A DNA stretch of 40,142 nucleotides from the NCBI RefSeq assembly GCF_029937575.1, contig NZ_JAPYPS010000014.1:1-40142 (forward strand), written 5' to 3'. Numbering within the stretch: the first letter of the stretch is position 1; the number at the start of each line of letters is the position of its first letter. This DNA is from Nocardioides sp. (GTDB lineage Bacteria; Actinomycetota; Actinomycetes; Propionibacteriales; Nocardioidaceae). This document shows, in pieces, positions 7,507 to 15,767 of the stretch. Below the pieces are notes generated by a model. It worked only from the letters and a program-made list of their open reading frames with translations. It was not told where the DNA came from and did no database searches. The position numbers and the translations under genes are program-made.

Positions 7507-8472
7507 GTGGCCGGCTCAGGTGAGCACGTTAAGGCGCTCGTGCGTAGTCATGCGAGTGGGGACGACGAAGCCTTCTATTCCGTCGCCCTTCAGGTGGCTG
7601 CCCAAGCGGCCCGGCAGGGTCACCACCGGCTCGCAAAGGACCTGAAGACGGCAGTCGAAACGTCGCGATCTTCTGGGACCAAGAAGGTCACATCCATCGC
7701 CCAGCCTCGGGGCGACCTCTCTGACCTTGTCATCGCGTCACACCCGACCGTCAGTTTGAAAGAACTCGTCCTGCCTGACGAACTCGCGTCGCACGTGCAA
7801 CGCATCCTGAGCGAGCAGCGGCAACGTAAGAACTTGCTTGACCACGGCTTCGAGCCCTCCCACCGGCTTCTGTTCGAGGGCCCTCCCGGTACAGGCAAGA
7901 CCATGACGGCAGCCGTGCTTGCTCATGAGCTCTCGCTCCCGCTTCTGACCATTAGGTTGGACAGCTTGATGAGCAAGTTCATGGGGGAGACCGCGAGCAA
8001 ACTTCGAGTGATCTTCGAGGCCGCCGAAACTCAACGCGCCGTCTACCTTTTCGACGAGTTCGACGCGCTAGGTGGCGATCGCGCGGGGAACGACGTCGGC
8101 GAGGCGCGGCGCATCCTCAACTCCTTCCTCGTCTTCTTGGAGAACAGTTCCAGCGAAAGCCTCATCGTCGCCGCCACCAACCACCGGTCGATCTTGGACA
8201 AGGCTCTCTTTCGGCGGTTCGACATGGTCCTTGATTACGCGTTGCCCGATGCTAGACAGGCCGCAATAGTCATGCGAGGCCGTCTTGGCTCGATCGCAAA
8301 GGGAGTCCGCTGGCCGTCGCTTGCCGAGAACGTGGCCGGACTCTCACACGCTGACTTGGTACGCGCGGCAGAGTCTGCTGCCAAGAGCGTCATCCTGTCG
8401 GGCGGTAGCAGAGTGACGGTTGACGACATACGCTCAGCGCTTCGGTCACGCCAGGCAGCGAGTCTTGGCTGA
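7507..8472 (+). CDS. AAA+ family ATPase paired with a subtilase
   Basis: A 321-aa protein with one AAA+ module. Walker A is GPPGTGKT at residues 125-132, Walker B is YLFDEFD with D183 and E184, and sensor 1 is probably the asparagine in AATNH. An FRRFD segment provides arginine-finger candidates. The first 100 or so residues are a helical adaptor-like region (AFYSVALQVAAQAARQGHHRLAKDLKTA). GTG at 7507 has a good GGGAGG six bases upstream. The coding sequence tolerates A/T at third positions more than flanking genes, as if acquired. It overlaps the S8 peptidase gene by a few bases, so the two form one unit, probably an ATP-driven remodeller feeding or gating the protease. A role in host-element conflict is inference from this arrangement. 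Confidence 0.9.
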   Translation: MAGSGEHVKALVRSHASGDDEAFYSVALQVAAQAARQGHHRLAKDLKTAVETSRSSGTKKVTSIAQPRGDLSDLVIASHPTVSLKELVLPDELASHVQRILSEQRQRKNLLDHGFEPSHRLLFEGPPGTGKTMTAAVLAHELSLPLLTIRLDSLMSKFMGETASKLRVIFEAAETQRAVYLFDEFDALGGDRAGNDVGEARRILNSFLVFLENSSSESLIVAATNHRSILDKALFRRFDMVLDYALPDARQAAIVMRGRLGSIAKGVRWPSLAENVAGLSHADLVRAAESAAKSVILSGGSRVTVDDIRSALRSRQAASLG

Positions 8473-11008
8473 GGGCCGCGAGCACCTCAGCCACCTCCTA
8501 GTTGAAGATCGCTCTAGCTACGAGGAGTTCCGCCGCCGGGGTGGAGGAAACGCTCAAGCGCGGCCAGTTGAGGACCGAGCCGGACACGGGCGTGGACGCG
8601 TCACCGAACTGCAGGCAGCGTTCGCACGTGCCGACGAGGAACGCGCGCAACTGACCGAAGAAGAGTTACGCGCGCTCGGAACGGTCGTCACTTTGGAGGG
8701 AGACGACCCGGCCTACCCTCTGAAACTCGACAGCCTTCAGCAACTCACAGCGCACCGCGACCCAAACAACAAGCGACCGAAGTGGCTTCTTCTGTCCGTT
8801 CTCCCAGCCAATGCCTTATTGGACCTTCCCGAACGCGCCACAGTCTGGGTTAGCGACGAGTACCGGACGAAGTTTCTGCAGCTCTTCGAGGACTATCTGG
8901 CGAAGGAGACCTCGAGCGGAAATCCGCGCAACAACTCCCTTGTCGCCAACATTGCACGAATCCGCTCGACAATTCTCCAGGATCTGTGGCAGTCCGAAGG
9001 ATCGCCCCCAGCAGTCGAGCCAGTGTGGTGGGAGATCTGGTTACGCCCGAGCGACGATGGGCCCGATCTCCTGCGCCAATTTGCGCAGTCCGCTGATCTG
9101 GATGTCTCTGCGCGACTGCTCCGTCTCGTCGATCGAGACGTCATGTGGGTCGAGTCGACATGGGCACAGCTCGAGGTTCTGCCCTTCACAGCAGTGCCGC
9201 TCGCTGAGATACGCCGTCCCGAGTTCGTTGACACGATTCAAGATCTCTCCGCTGACGAGCAGGCTGAGTACGTCCAGGACTTCGCGAGTCGCCTCGAGCC
9301 GGCCGACGAACTGCAACCAGCCGTGTGTCACCTCGACACTGGGGTAGCTAGGACGCACATCCTTATCGAAGGTTCGCTCGCCCCTCAGGATCTACACTCT
9401 GTCCTGGGTGCCAGTGGATTCGACCAGCCCGGCCATGGAACAAAGATGGCCGGGATCGCGCTCTTCGGCGCTTCGGTTGACCAGCACCTGATCGGGTCCG
9501 ATCAGGTGAAGCTTCGACACCGTCTCGAGTCTGTTCGCATACTCCCCACGAAGAATGAGAAGCCCCACAACCCCCTCGCCTACGGTGATGTGACGGCGCA
9601 GGCGGTGTCCCTGCCCGAAATCGCCTCCAACCGGCGGCGCGCTTTCTGCATGCCGATCAGCACCACAAGCGACACCCCTGGAAACCCAGGACAGCCGACC
9701 TTGTGGTCGGCGACGATCGATGCTCTTGCGGTCGGCTCAAGCGTCGTCCGAGATGGAAACGAGCTCCGCCTCCTTGCGCCCCCCGATGCCAACGCTGCTC
9801 GCCTGCTTGTCGTCTCAGCAGGAAACGTTGACACGTTTGTAACCGATCACTTGGCCGAGTCCGACACCTCTGCCATCCGCGATCCTGGCCAGGCGTGGAA
9901 CGCCCTCACTGTCGGCGCTCACACCGAGCTGGTGACACCGCCAACCGATCCGGCCTTCGCTGGATGGTCGGCAGTTGCTGATTCCGGCGATCTCTCGCCA
10001 CACAGTCGCACGTCGCTTCCATTCGGCCCCCGGCCGTGGCCAATCAAACCCGACATCGTGATGGAGGGCGGCAACGTCCTGCACGACGGCGCTTCCATGT
10101 TTGAGCCCAATCACGCCGCAACATCCCTGCGGACCACCGGACACGAGAACGATCAAGCGCTCGTTTCCGCTAACGCAACTAGCGCAGCGACTGCACAGGC
10201 TTCCCGACTTTCCGCTTTGGTCATGGCGACCTACCCCGAGTACTGGCCCGAGACGGTTAGGGGCTTGATCGTTCACGCTGCTGAGTGGACCCCCGCGATG
10301 CAAGCTGAGATCGACCGTGCGCGTGCGCGGGGCCGTCAAGCACAGCAGGTGCTTTTGCGGCGCTACGGCTGGGGTGTGCCGACGGAGGAGCGGGTTCTCT
10401 TCTCGTCTGATCAGACGGTCACCTTAGTGGTGCAGGACGAATTCATCCCGTTCGACGGAGCCCAGTTCACGGTCCCAGCATTCCGCCTGCATGACCTTCC
10501 GTGGCCAAAGCAAGTGCTCCAAGATCTGGGCGCGGCCTCGGTGGCCCTGCGCGTCACACTTTCGTACTTCATCGAGCCCACGGCTTCTCGGCGGGGCTGG
10601 AGGCAGCGGTACAAGTACGCTTCGCACGGCCTTCGATTCGAGTTGCAGGATCCGCTTGAGTCAGAGAGCCAATTCATTCAGCGGGTCAATCAAGAGGCCC
10701 GAACCGAGGAAACAGGAGGTCGCCCTACGGGAGGCCAGGTGTCCTGGACCGTGGGACCCAATCAGCGGAATTACGGATCTCTGCACCAAGATATTTGGGA
10801 GACGTCGGGGGCCGAGCTCGCCAGTACCGGAAGGCTGGCGGTGTACCCGGTCGGCGGTTGGTGGAAGAACAACAAGACGCGCGACCGGATCGATCGGCCA
10901 GTGCGGTATTCCCTAGTTGTTTCTCTCAAGACAGATGCAACAAACGTCGACCTGTATACGCCTGTCGCGAATCTGCTCCGCGTCCCCGTCGAGGTCGTGG
11001 TCGAATAG
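8465..11008 (+). CDS. S8 (subtilisin-like) serine peptidase of the AAA+/S8 pair
   Basis: With the TTG at 8465 the protein has 847 aa. The catalytic triad is complete: Asp in CHLDTGV (D291), His in GHGTKMAG (H324) and Ser in NATSAATAQAS (S573), where the usual GTSMAxP is relaxed. SAGN supplies the oxyanion asparagine. About 280 residues precede the protease domain, and a C-terminal beta-rich part of about 230 residues follows. No signal peptide is visible, so it should act in the cytoplasm, unlike most subtilases. TTG 8465 overlaps the ATPase stop by 8 nt and yields a family-like N-terminus (AEGREHLSHLL); the ATG at 8420 is an alternative with a 53-nt overlap. Substrate unknown. Codon use again differs from the neighbours'. 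Confidence 0.88.
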   Translation: MAEGREHLSHLLVEDRSSYEEFRRRGGGNAQARPVEDRAGHGRGRVTELQAAFARADEERAQLTEEELRALGTVVTLEGDDPAYPLKLDSLQQLTAHRDPNNKRPKWLLLSVLPANALLDLPERATVWVSDEYRTKFLQLFEDYLAKETSSGNPRNNSLVANIARIRSTILQDLWQSEGSPPAVEPVWWEIWLRPSDDGPDLLRQFAQSADLDVSARLLRLVDRDVMWVESTWAQLEVLPFTAVPLAEIRRPEFVDTIQDLSADEQAEYVQDFASRLEPADELQPAVCHLDTGVARTHILIEGSLAPQDLHSVLGASGFDQPGHGTKMAGIALFGASVDQHLIGSDQVKLRHRLESVRILPTKNEKPHNPLAYGDVTAQAVSLPEIASNRRRAFCMPISTTSDTPGNPGQPTLWSATIDALAVGSSVVRDGNELRLLAPPDANAARLLVVSAGNVDTFVTDHLAESDTSAIRDPGQAWNALTVGAHTELVTPPTDPAFAGWSAVADSGDLSPHSRTSLPFGPRPWPIKPDIVMEGGNVLHDGASMFEPNHAATSLRTTGHENDQALVSANATSAATAQASRLSALVMATYPEYWPETVRGLIVHAAEWTPAMQAEIDRARARGRQAQQVLLRRYGWGVPTEERVLFSSDQTVTLVVQDEFIPFDGAQFTVPAFRLHDLPWPKQVLQDLGAASVALRVTLSYFIEPTASRRGWRQRYKYASHGLRFELQDPLESESQFIQRVNQEARTEETGGRPTGGQVSWTVGPNQRNYGSLHQDIWETSGAELASTGRLAVYPVGGWWKNNKTRDRIDRPVRYSLVVSLKTDATNVDLYTPVANLLRVPVEVVVE

Positions 11009-11368
11009 GACGAACGGCTTTCGACTGGTGGCTTCATTCGCGGTCGCTTCAACGCGGAGGTCGGTGCGGGACGACACCTACCGTCACGCGCAACTGCAAC
11101 GACTTCCTCCGGAACGCTCGGACATCGCGCGCGAGTTGACCCGGGATCCCTTCGTCGGCACGCCATACCGCCGCGCGCACCTTTGACGCTGGGTCTGCCG
11201 CGAGGCGACAGCACACCGCGAGCGACAGTGGGCGCCTGAGGCCATCGATCTGAGCCTGCGCTTGCTGCACGCATAGGCGAATGCCGGACCTAGCCCATTC
11301 CACCGCGTATGCGCGCGTTGTCAGCACCCTCGCCCCGACGCACACCAAGCATCCGCCAGCCGCCGCCG
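11009..11368. other. Non-coding stretch right of the AAA+/S8 island
   Basis: This stretch separates the subtilase from the convergent lipase gene. It has short open frames on both strands but none with family-like sequence, and its composition is mixed. It may hold decayed sequence from the insertion of the island. I found no terminator-like hairpin with a T-run, no tRNA and no clear repeat partner. Confidence 0.45.
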
Positions 11369-12673
11369 TCAGCCGGCGCGGCCGGTCGCGGTCTTCGCCG
11401 CGGCGCCGAGCATCCGGACGAAGCCCGGCCAGGCCCGTGGCGAGAGGGCGGTGGAGGTGACGGTGCGGGTGCGGGTGGTGACCGGGGCCGGGTCCTGCTG
11501 GAAGCGCCGTTCGAGCCAGGTCAGCATGGTCGGCAGGCCCAGGATCATCAGCGAGATGTGCTCGCTGAGCCGGTCCCGCACATAGCTCACCTCGACGCCT
11601 GCCTCGACGTAGCGGGCGACCTGACCGTCGACGTCGGCGACGTCGATGATCTGGTCGTGCACCGACTGCAGGACCAGGACGGGACACTGCGGAGCGGCGA
11701 CGCCGAGGCGGAGGTCGTCGAACACCTCGATCACCTCGGGCTCGGCGAGCACGTCGGCCAGGGGTGGGTCGACGAAGTCGTCGAAGTCATCGAACGCATA
11801 GCGCACCACGGCTTCCACCGTCGTCATCTCCTGCAGCCGGTCGAGGCGCCGGATGCCGTCGGCGTGCGTGTGGCGGCGCACGATCTCGCCGAGGCCGGGG
11901 TAGGCGTGCCGCAGGCCGGACACGACCAGGGCCGGGAGGCCTGCGTTGAGGCCGCCGTTGAGCTTGATGAACGCCTCGCCGGGGTCGCCGACCGGTGAGC
12001 CGAGCACGGCCCCCACGATCGGGATCTCCGGTGCGTAGTCGCGCGCCATCTCGGCCGCCCAGGCCGAGGCCATGCCACCTCCCGAGTAGCCGATCAGCCC
12101 GACCGGCGTGTCCCGGGTCATCCCGGTCGGTGGGTACGCCGTGGCCGCGCGGATCCCGTCGAGCACGCGGTAGCCCGGCTCCCGCGGCGCGGCGAAGTAG
12201 CCGTTGCGTCCCTCGTGGTCGCAGAGACTCACGACGTACCCCTTGTCCAGCAGCCCGGCGATGATCATCAGCTCGAACTGCGGCAGGGCGCCCCACGCCC
12301 GGGCACCGGGGCGCAGGGCGTAGGAGGGGAAGCACCGGTCGGACACGGCGTCGATCGCGCACTGGTAGGCCACGAGCTGCTGGGGACGCTTCGGGTCGTG
12401 CTCGCGCGGCACGAGGACCGTCGTGACGGCGACCTCGGCACGTCCGTGGAGGTCGGTGCTGCGGTAGGCCAGCTGCCACGCGGTCAGCCGGCGCTGCGTG
12501 ACGAGCCCCAGGAACGCGACGCGCACCTGTCGGCTGCGCACGATCGCACCGGGCACGAGTCGAGCGAGATCGTCCGGCGCGTCGTAGAACGGGTCGTCTC
12601 CCGGTCGTGCCGGCCTACGTGTCGTGCGCTCGTCGGTGTGCGGGACCGTCCAGTCGAACGCGTGCTCACTCAT
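11369..12673 (-). CDS. secretory lipase (LIP) family alpha/beta hydrolase
   Basis: A 434-aa alpha/beta hydrolase. GLIGYSGGGMASAWAAEM gives the nucleophile elbow with serine 197. PVLVLQSVHDQIIDVADVD carries the likely acid after a core strand, and a histidine in DRLSEHISL fits the third triad position. The preceding VAYQCAIDAVSDRCFPSYAL and GYVVSLCDHEGRNGYFAA segments are typical of the LIP family of triacylglycerol lipases. No signal peptide is evident at the N-terminus (MSEHAFDWTV), so it may act inside the cell on esters or storage lipid. It follows the SatD/membrane gene pair on the same strand after 41 bp, without overlap. The substrate is not readable. Confidence 0.85.
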   Translation of the reverse strand: MSEHAFDWTVPHTDERTTRRPARPGDDPFYDAPDDLARLVPGAIVRSRQVRVAFLGLVTQRRLTAWQLAYRSTDLHGRAEVAVTTVLVPREHDPKRPQQLVAYQCAIDAVSDRCFPSYALRPGARAWGALPQFELMIIAGLLDKGYVVSLCDHEGRNGYFAAPREPGYRVLDGIRAATAYPPTGMTRDTPVGLIGYSGGGMASAWAAEMARDYAPEIPIVGAVLGSPVGDPGEAFIKLNGGLNAGLPALVVSGLRHAYPGLGEIVRRHTHADGIRRLDRLQEMTTVEAVVRYAFDDFDDFVDPPLADVLAEPEVIEVFDDLRLGVAAPQCPVLVLQSVHDQIIDVADVDGQVARYVEAGVEVSYVRDRLSEHISLMILGLPTMLTWLERRFQQDPAPVTTRTRTVTSTALSPRAWPGFVRMLGAAAKTATGRAG

Positions 12674-12714
12674 GTCTCATGGTCGCACCCGGTTACCGGT
12701 GGGTATCAACTGCG

Positions 12715-13470
12715 TCATGTGGCGGCCAGCGCCAACGCCACCAGCGAGACCGTCCACGAGACGAAGCTGCCCACGAGGAAGTACTCGGTGACCTCGTGGA
12801 TGCCCGGGCCCGTGGTGCCGTCGGCGCGGGTCGACTGCAGCTCGGGGAAGCGGAGCAGCCCCTTGGCGGCGATCACGATGCTTGCGGCGGTCACCTCGCC
12901 GGCCAGGCCGAGCCCGACGATCAACAAGCGCTCCATCGGGCCGAGCAGTCGCCCGCCCTTGAGAGACGGGCTCGGGCCGGTGGTGGAGCGCAGCGGGTGG
13001 GTGGTGCCGCTCGCCCCGAGGACCAGGCGCACGATCACGTTGCCGGTGGACAGCTGCACGAGCAGAACGCCGCACAGGAGGAGCGCGCGCTCCGGGGCGA
13101 GCTCGGAGAGCAGCGGCAGGGTGGACTCGCGCAGCACCTCGCGCAGCAGACCACCCTCGGGATCTCCGCCAACCGAGGCCAGCAGAGCCAGCACCAGCAC
13201 ACCACCGAGGACGATGAGAGGCACTGCGAAGCGCTGGCTGCCGAACCCGTAGGTGACGCTCTCGCCCCACAGCACGACCGCGCCCGCGACGAGCACCAGC
13301 CCGAGCACCGCCAGCACTCCGAGCCCCGCGACACCGGAGAGCAGGCCCAGCAGCACGACGGTGCCCGCGGCCACGCCCTCGGCCAGCCGTGGGCGTCGCG
13401 TCCAGGAGAACGCGAGGTCGCAGGTCCCAATGCCGACCAGCAGCAGCCCCAACCAGATCACGCCGTGCAC
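12715..13470 (-). CDS. multi-pass membrane protein linked to SatD
   Basis: A 251-aa hydrophobic protein with about six membrane helices, e.g. VIWLGLLLVGIGTCDLAF at the N-terminus, VLLGLLSGVAGLGVLAVLGLVLVAGAVVLW, and PLIVLGGVLVLALLASV. A late motif VTEYFLVGSFVSWTVSLVALAL ends the protein. I do not recognise a named family. The GTG start at 13470 lies 15 nt after the SatD stop, in a short direct repeat (two copies of CATGAGGTG). SatD genes are often followed by a small membrane protein gene, so the pair probably forms a regulator/effector unit, perhaps in stress response. That link is context-based inference. Confidence 0.8.
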   Translation of the reverse strand: MHGVIWLGLLLVGIGTCDLAFSWTRRPRLAEGVAAGTVVLLGLLSGVAGLGVLAVLGLVLVAGAVVLWGESVTYGFGSQRFAVPLIVLGGVLVLALLASVGGDPEGGLLREVLRESTLPLLSELAPERALLLCGVLLVQLSTGNVIVRLVLGASGTTHPLRSTTGPSPSLKGGRLLGPMERLLIVGLGLAGEVTAASIVIAAKGLLRFPELQSTRADGTTGPGIHEVTEYFLVGSFVSWTVSLVALALAAT

Positions 13471-13485
13471 CTCATGCCATACACC

Positions 13486-14130
13486 TCATGCCAGAGCCTC
13501 CATCCACTCGCTCATGCTCACGACGACCCCGATGCCACCGTGCCGTACCCGCTGCGAGATCGCCGAGGCGGAGACACCCTCCTCGTCGGCGATCTCCCGC
13601 TGGGTCCGCCCGGACAGCAGACCACGCAGCACCGACAGGGCGCGATCGTCCATCCGATCGACCAGCTCGTCGCGGGCCAGCAGCGCCGCCTCGACTGCCC
13701 CGGTCGGCTCGTCCGGGTTCGCCGAGCGGTACGCCGTGCGCGAGGCGCCGGTCGCGGCCCGCTCGGCGCGCTCCTCCGCCGCGTCGATCGCGGCCCGCGC
13801 GGCCCACCACCCGGGGCCGTCCTCGATCCGGGCCTCCTCGTCCAGGACGGCGGTGGCCCCGCGCGCGATCCCGTGCCGCACGTCGTACGTCGGGAGCAGC
13901 GCCAGCCGCAGGGTCAGCGTGATCGCGGTCGCGGCCCCGAGGGACGGCACGGTGCCCTGGTACTCGTCTCCCACCGTGATCCGCAGGTCGGTCCCCCAAC
14001 GGCCGTTGACCTGGCCGAGCGCAGCAGCGAGACTCCGGTGCAGGCCAGGACGGTCGGCGACGTCACGGGAGCCGACGAGGTCGCCGATCACGACGACCGG
14101 GCCTGCCGGCTCGTTCTTCACGTCCATCAC
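13486..14130 (-). CDS. SatD family protein with C-terminal helix-turn-helix
   Basis: A 214-aa protein. The N-terminal PVVVIGDLVGSRDV block with later GDEYQGTVPS and VRHGIARG is the SatD signature, and the C-terminus TQREIADEEGVSASAISQRV is a clear helix-turn-helix. SatD was named from the acid-tolerance locus of streptococci, but its biochemical role is not settled. The GTG at 14130 (ATG at 14127 also possible) follows TATGCT by six nucleotides, suggesting a nearly leaderless message. Two copies of an inverted repeat TGAAG-N7-CTTCA lie directly upstream, the nearer one over the presumed -10 element. SatD may therefore repress its own operon; this is inference from the HTH plus the site. Confidence 0.82.
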   Translation of the reverse strand: MMDVKNEPAGPVVVIGDLVGSRDVADRPGLHRSLAAALGQVNGRWGTDLRITVGDEYQGTVPSLGAATAITLTLRLALLPTYDVRHGIARGATAVLDEEARIEDGPGWWAARAAIDAAEERAERAATGASRTAYRSANPDEPTGAVEAALLARDELVDRMDDRALSVLRGLLSGRTQREIADEEGVSASAISQRVRHGGIGVVVSMSEWMEALA

Positions 14131-14131
14131 A

Positions 14132-14148
14132 TGAAGAGCATACCTTCA
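14132..14148. promoter_or_regulatory. Inverted-repeat operator, copy 1, at the SatD promoter
   Basis: TGAAG-AGCATAC-CTTCA forms a 5-7-5 inverted repeat two bases upstream of the satD GTG. It overlaps the candidate -10 element TATGCT (minus strand, 14142-14137), so a protein bound here would block transcription. Confidence 0.6.
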
Positions 14149-14159
14149 TTTTCAAATAA

Positions 14160-14176
14160 TGAAGCCATCTACTTCA
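14160..14176. promoter_or_regulatory. Inverted-repeat operator, copy 2, at the SatD promoter
   Basis: TGAAG-CCATCTA-CTTCA repeats the same 5-7-5 arms with an unrelated spacer. Its centre lies 28 bp from that of copy 1. Conserved arms with diverged spacers are what a dimeric regulator site looks like. Confidence 0.6.
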
Positions 14177-14181
14177 GGTAG

Positions 14182-14211
14182 TTGGAATCAGGCCGATTGG
14201 AATCAGGCCGA
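14182..14211. repeat. Two perfect 15-bp tandem copies at the 3' end of ltp2
   Basis: TTGGAATCAGGCCGA occurs twice without a gap, and a shorter degenerate third unit (ATCAGGCCG) follows inside the ltp2 coding end. The repeat contains the ltp2 stop codon, so it probably arose by replication slippage over the gene terminus. Confidence 0.7.
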
Positions 14212-15378
14212 CAGGATCAGGCCGCTCGTCGGCACCCCGGTCCCCGCCGTGACCAGCACGTGCGACGACGCCGCGGCCTCGACCGGGTTGACCGACGTGC
14301 CGCGAATCTGGCGCACGCCCTCGGCGATCCCGTTCATGCCGTGGATGTAGGCCTCACCGAGCTGGCCACCGTGGGTGTTGAGCGGGAGCCGCCCACCCAC
14401 CTCGATCCCGCCGTCGGCGATGAATCCCGGCGCCTCCCCGCGCCCGCAGAAGCCGAGCTCCTCGAGCTGCATCAGCACGTACGGCGTGAAGTGGTCGTAG
14501 AGGATCGCCATCGGCATGTCGTCGGGCGAGAGCCCGGACTGGCGCCACAGCTCGCGCCCCACGACGCCCATCTCGGGGATCCCGATGTCGTCGCGGTAGT
14601 ACGACGTCATCACGAACTGGTCGGCGCCGCTCCCCTGGGCGGCCGCCGAGATCACGGCCGGCTTCTGCCTCAGGTCGCGTGCCCGCTCGGCCGAGACGAC
14701 CACGATCGCCTGCGCACCGTCGGACTCCTGGCAGCAGTCCAGCAGGTGCAACGGGTCGACGATCATCCGCGAGGACTGGTGGTCCTCGATCGTGATCGGC
14801 TTCTCGTAGAAGAAGGCGTTCGGGTTCGTCGCCGCGTGCCGACGGTCGGCCACGGCCACCGCCCCGAAGTCGGCCGACGTGGCGCCGTACTCGTGCATGT
14901 AGCGCCGCGCCTGCATCGCGACCGTCGCGGCCGGCGTCCCGAGGCCGAACGGGTAGCTCCACGCGTTGTCGAGGCCGTTGGTGTTGACCTGGGTGGCCGC
15001 CGCGACAGAGAACTGGCCGAAGCGGCTCTCGGATCGCTCGTTGAAGCCGCGGTAGGCGACCACGACGTCGGCCACACCAGTGGCCACCGCCATCGCCGCC
15101 TGCTGGACGGTCGCGCAGGCGGCTCCCCCGCCGAAGTTGATCCGGCTGAAGAACCGCAGCTCCGGCAGCCCGAGCTCGCGGGCGACCGCGATCTCGGAGG
15201 AGGTGTCCATCGTGAACGTCGTCAGGCCGTCGACGTCGGAGGCGCTCAGCCCCGCGTCGGCCAGCGCGTGCTGGATCGCCTCCACCGAGAGCTGGAGCTC
15301 GGAGCGCCCCGAGGCCTTCGAGAACTCCGTGGCGCCGATGCCCGCGATCGCGGCCTGCCCGCCGAGGCTCCCCATCAC
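14203..15378 (-). CDS. ltp2: thiolase-like steroid side-chain aldolase (Ltp2)
   Basis: A 391-aa thiolase-fold protein of the non-specific lipid-transfer/SCP-x thiolase type. It has AAIAGIGATEFSKASGRSE at the start, FGGGAACATVQQAAMAVATG, then DHFTPYVLMQLEELGFCGRGEAPGF and HGGQLGEAYIHGMNGIAEGVRQIRG. Ltp2 with the DUF35 part of ChsH2 is known to perform the retro-aldol cleavage that removes the last side-chain carbons of cholesterol as propionyl-CoA, leaving androstenedione. Tyrosines in DHFTPY and GEAYIHG are candidates for the catalytic tyrosines known in the family. Last gene of the igr-type operon; GTG 15378 overlaps the chsH1 stop by 4 nt, with an ATG as the next codon. The identification rests on both sequence and gene order. 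Confidence 0.88.
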   Translation of the reverse strand: MMGSLGGQAAIAGIGATEFSKASGRSELQLSVEAIQHALADAGLSASDVDGLTTFTMDTSSEIAVARELGLPELRFFSRINFGGGAACATVQQAAMAVATGVADVVVAYRGFNERSESRFGQFSVAAATQVNTNGLDNAWSYPFGLGTPAATVAMQARRYMHEYGATSADFGAVAVADRRHAATNPNAFFYEKPITIEDHQSSRMIVDPLHLLDCCQESDGAQAIVVVSAERARDLRQKPAVISAAAQGSGADQFVMTSYYRDDIGIPEMGVVGRELWRQSGLSPDDMPMAILYDHFTPYVLMQLEELGFCGRGEAPGFIADGGIEVGGRLPLNTHGGQLGEAYIHGMNGIAEGVRQIRGTSVNPVEAAASSHVLVTAGTGVPTSGLILSA

Positions 15379-15767
15379 GCACCCACCCGGACCTTCACGG
15401 TCCCGGTGACGTGGTTGCCCAGCGAGACCGCGCCGGTCACGGCGATGGTGGCGACACCGTCCTCGACCGCACCGACCTCGCCGGTGAACGTGAGGGTGTC
15501 GTAGGGGTACGCCGGTGCTCCGAGCCGGATCGCGATCCCGGCGATCTCGCCCGCCTGCCCCGTCGCACCCGTCCAGTCGGTGACGTAGCGCTCGACCAGG
15601 GCGGTCGAGGTCAGGATGTTGACGAAGATGTCCTTCGACCCGGCGGCCTGGGCGATGTCGCGGTCGTGGTGCACGTCCTGGAAGTCACGGGTCGCGATGG
15701 CGGTGCTGACCACCAGGGTCGGGGTGATCGGGACCTCCCAGGTCGGGATGGTGTCTCCGGTCCTCAT
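15375..15767 (-). CDS. chsH1: MaoC-like hydratase subunit ChsH1
   Basis: A 130-aa single hot-dog MaoC domain. STAIATRDFQDVHHDRDIAQAAGSKDIFVNILTSTALVERYVTDW matches mycobacterial ChsH1 (Rv3541c) closely from memory, including the hydratase-type D-x-x-x-x-H segment (DFQDVHHD). ChsH1 pairs with the MaoC half of ChsH2 to hydrate the steroid C22 enoyl-CoA made by ChsE1-ChsE2. It follows the DUF35 gene with an ATGA overlap and precedes ltp2 with a GTGA overlap, so all are translated from one message. Good confidence. Confidence 0.88.
   Translation of the reverse strand: MRTGDTIPTWEVPITPTLVVSTAIATRDFQDVHHDRDIAQAAGSKDIFVNILTSTALVERYVTDWTGATGQAGEIAGIAIRLGAPAYPYDTLTFTGEVGAVEDGVATIAVTGAVSLGNHVTGTVKVRVGA

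Noticed and set aside
7400..11297. TGGGCTAGG at 7400-7408 and its complement at 11289-11297 as possible island ends
   Set aside because: Nine bases are too short, and surrounding bases do not extend the match, so chance is more likely.
11049..11687. Minus-strand frame covering the stretch after the subtilase
   Set aside because: Its first part is antisense to the lipase frame and its tail has no recognisable domain.
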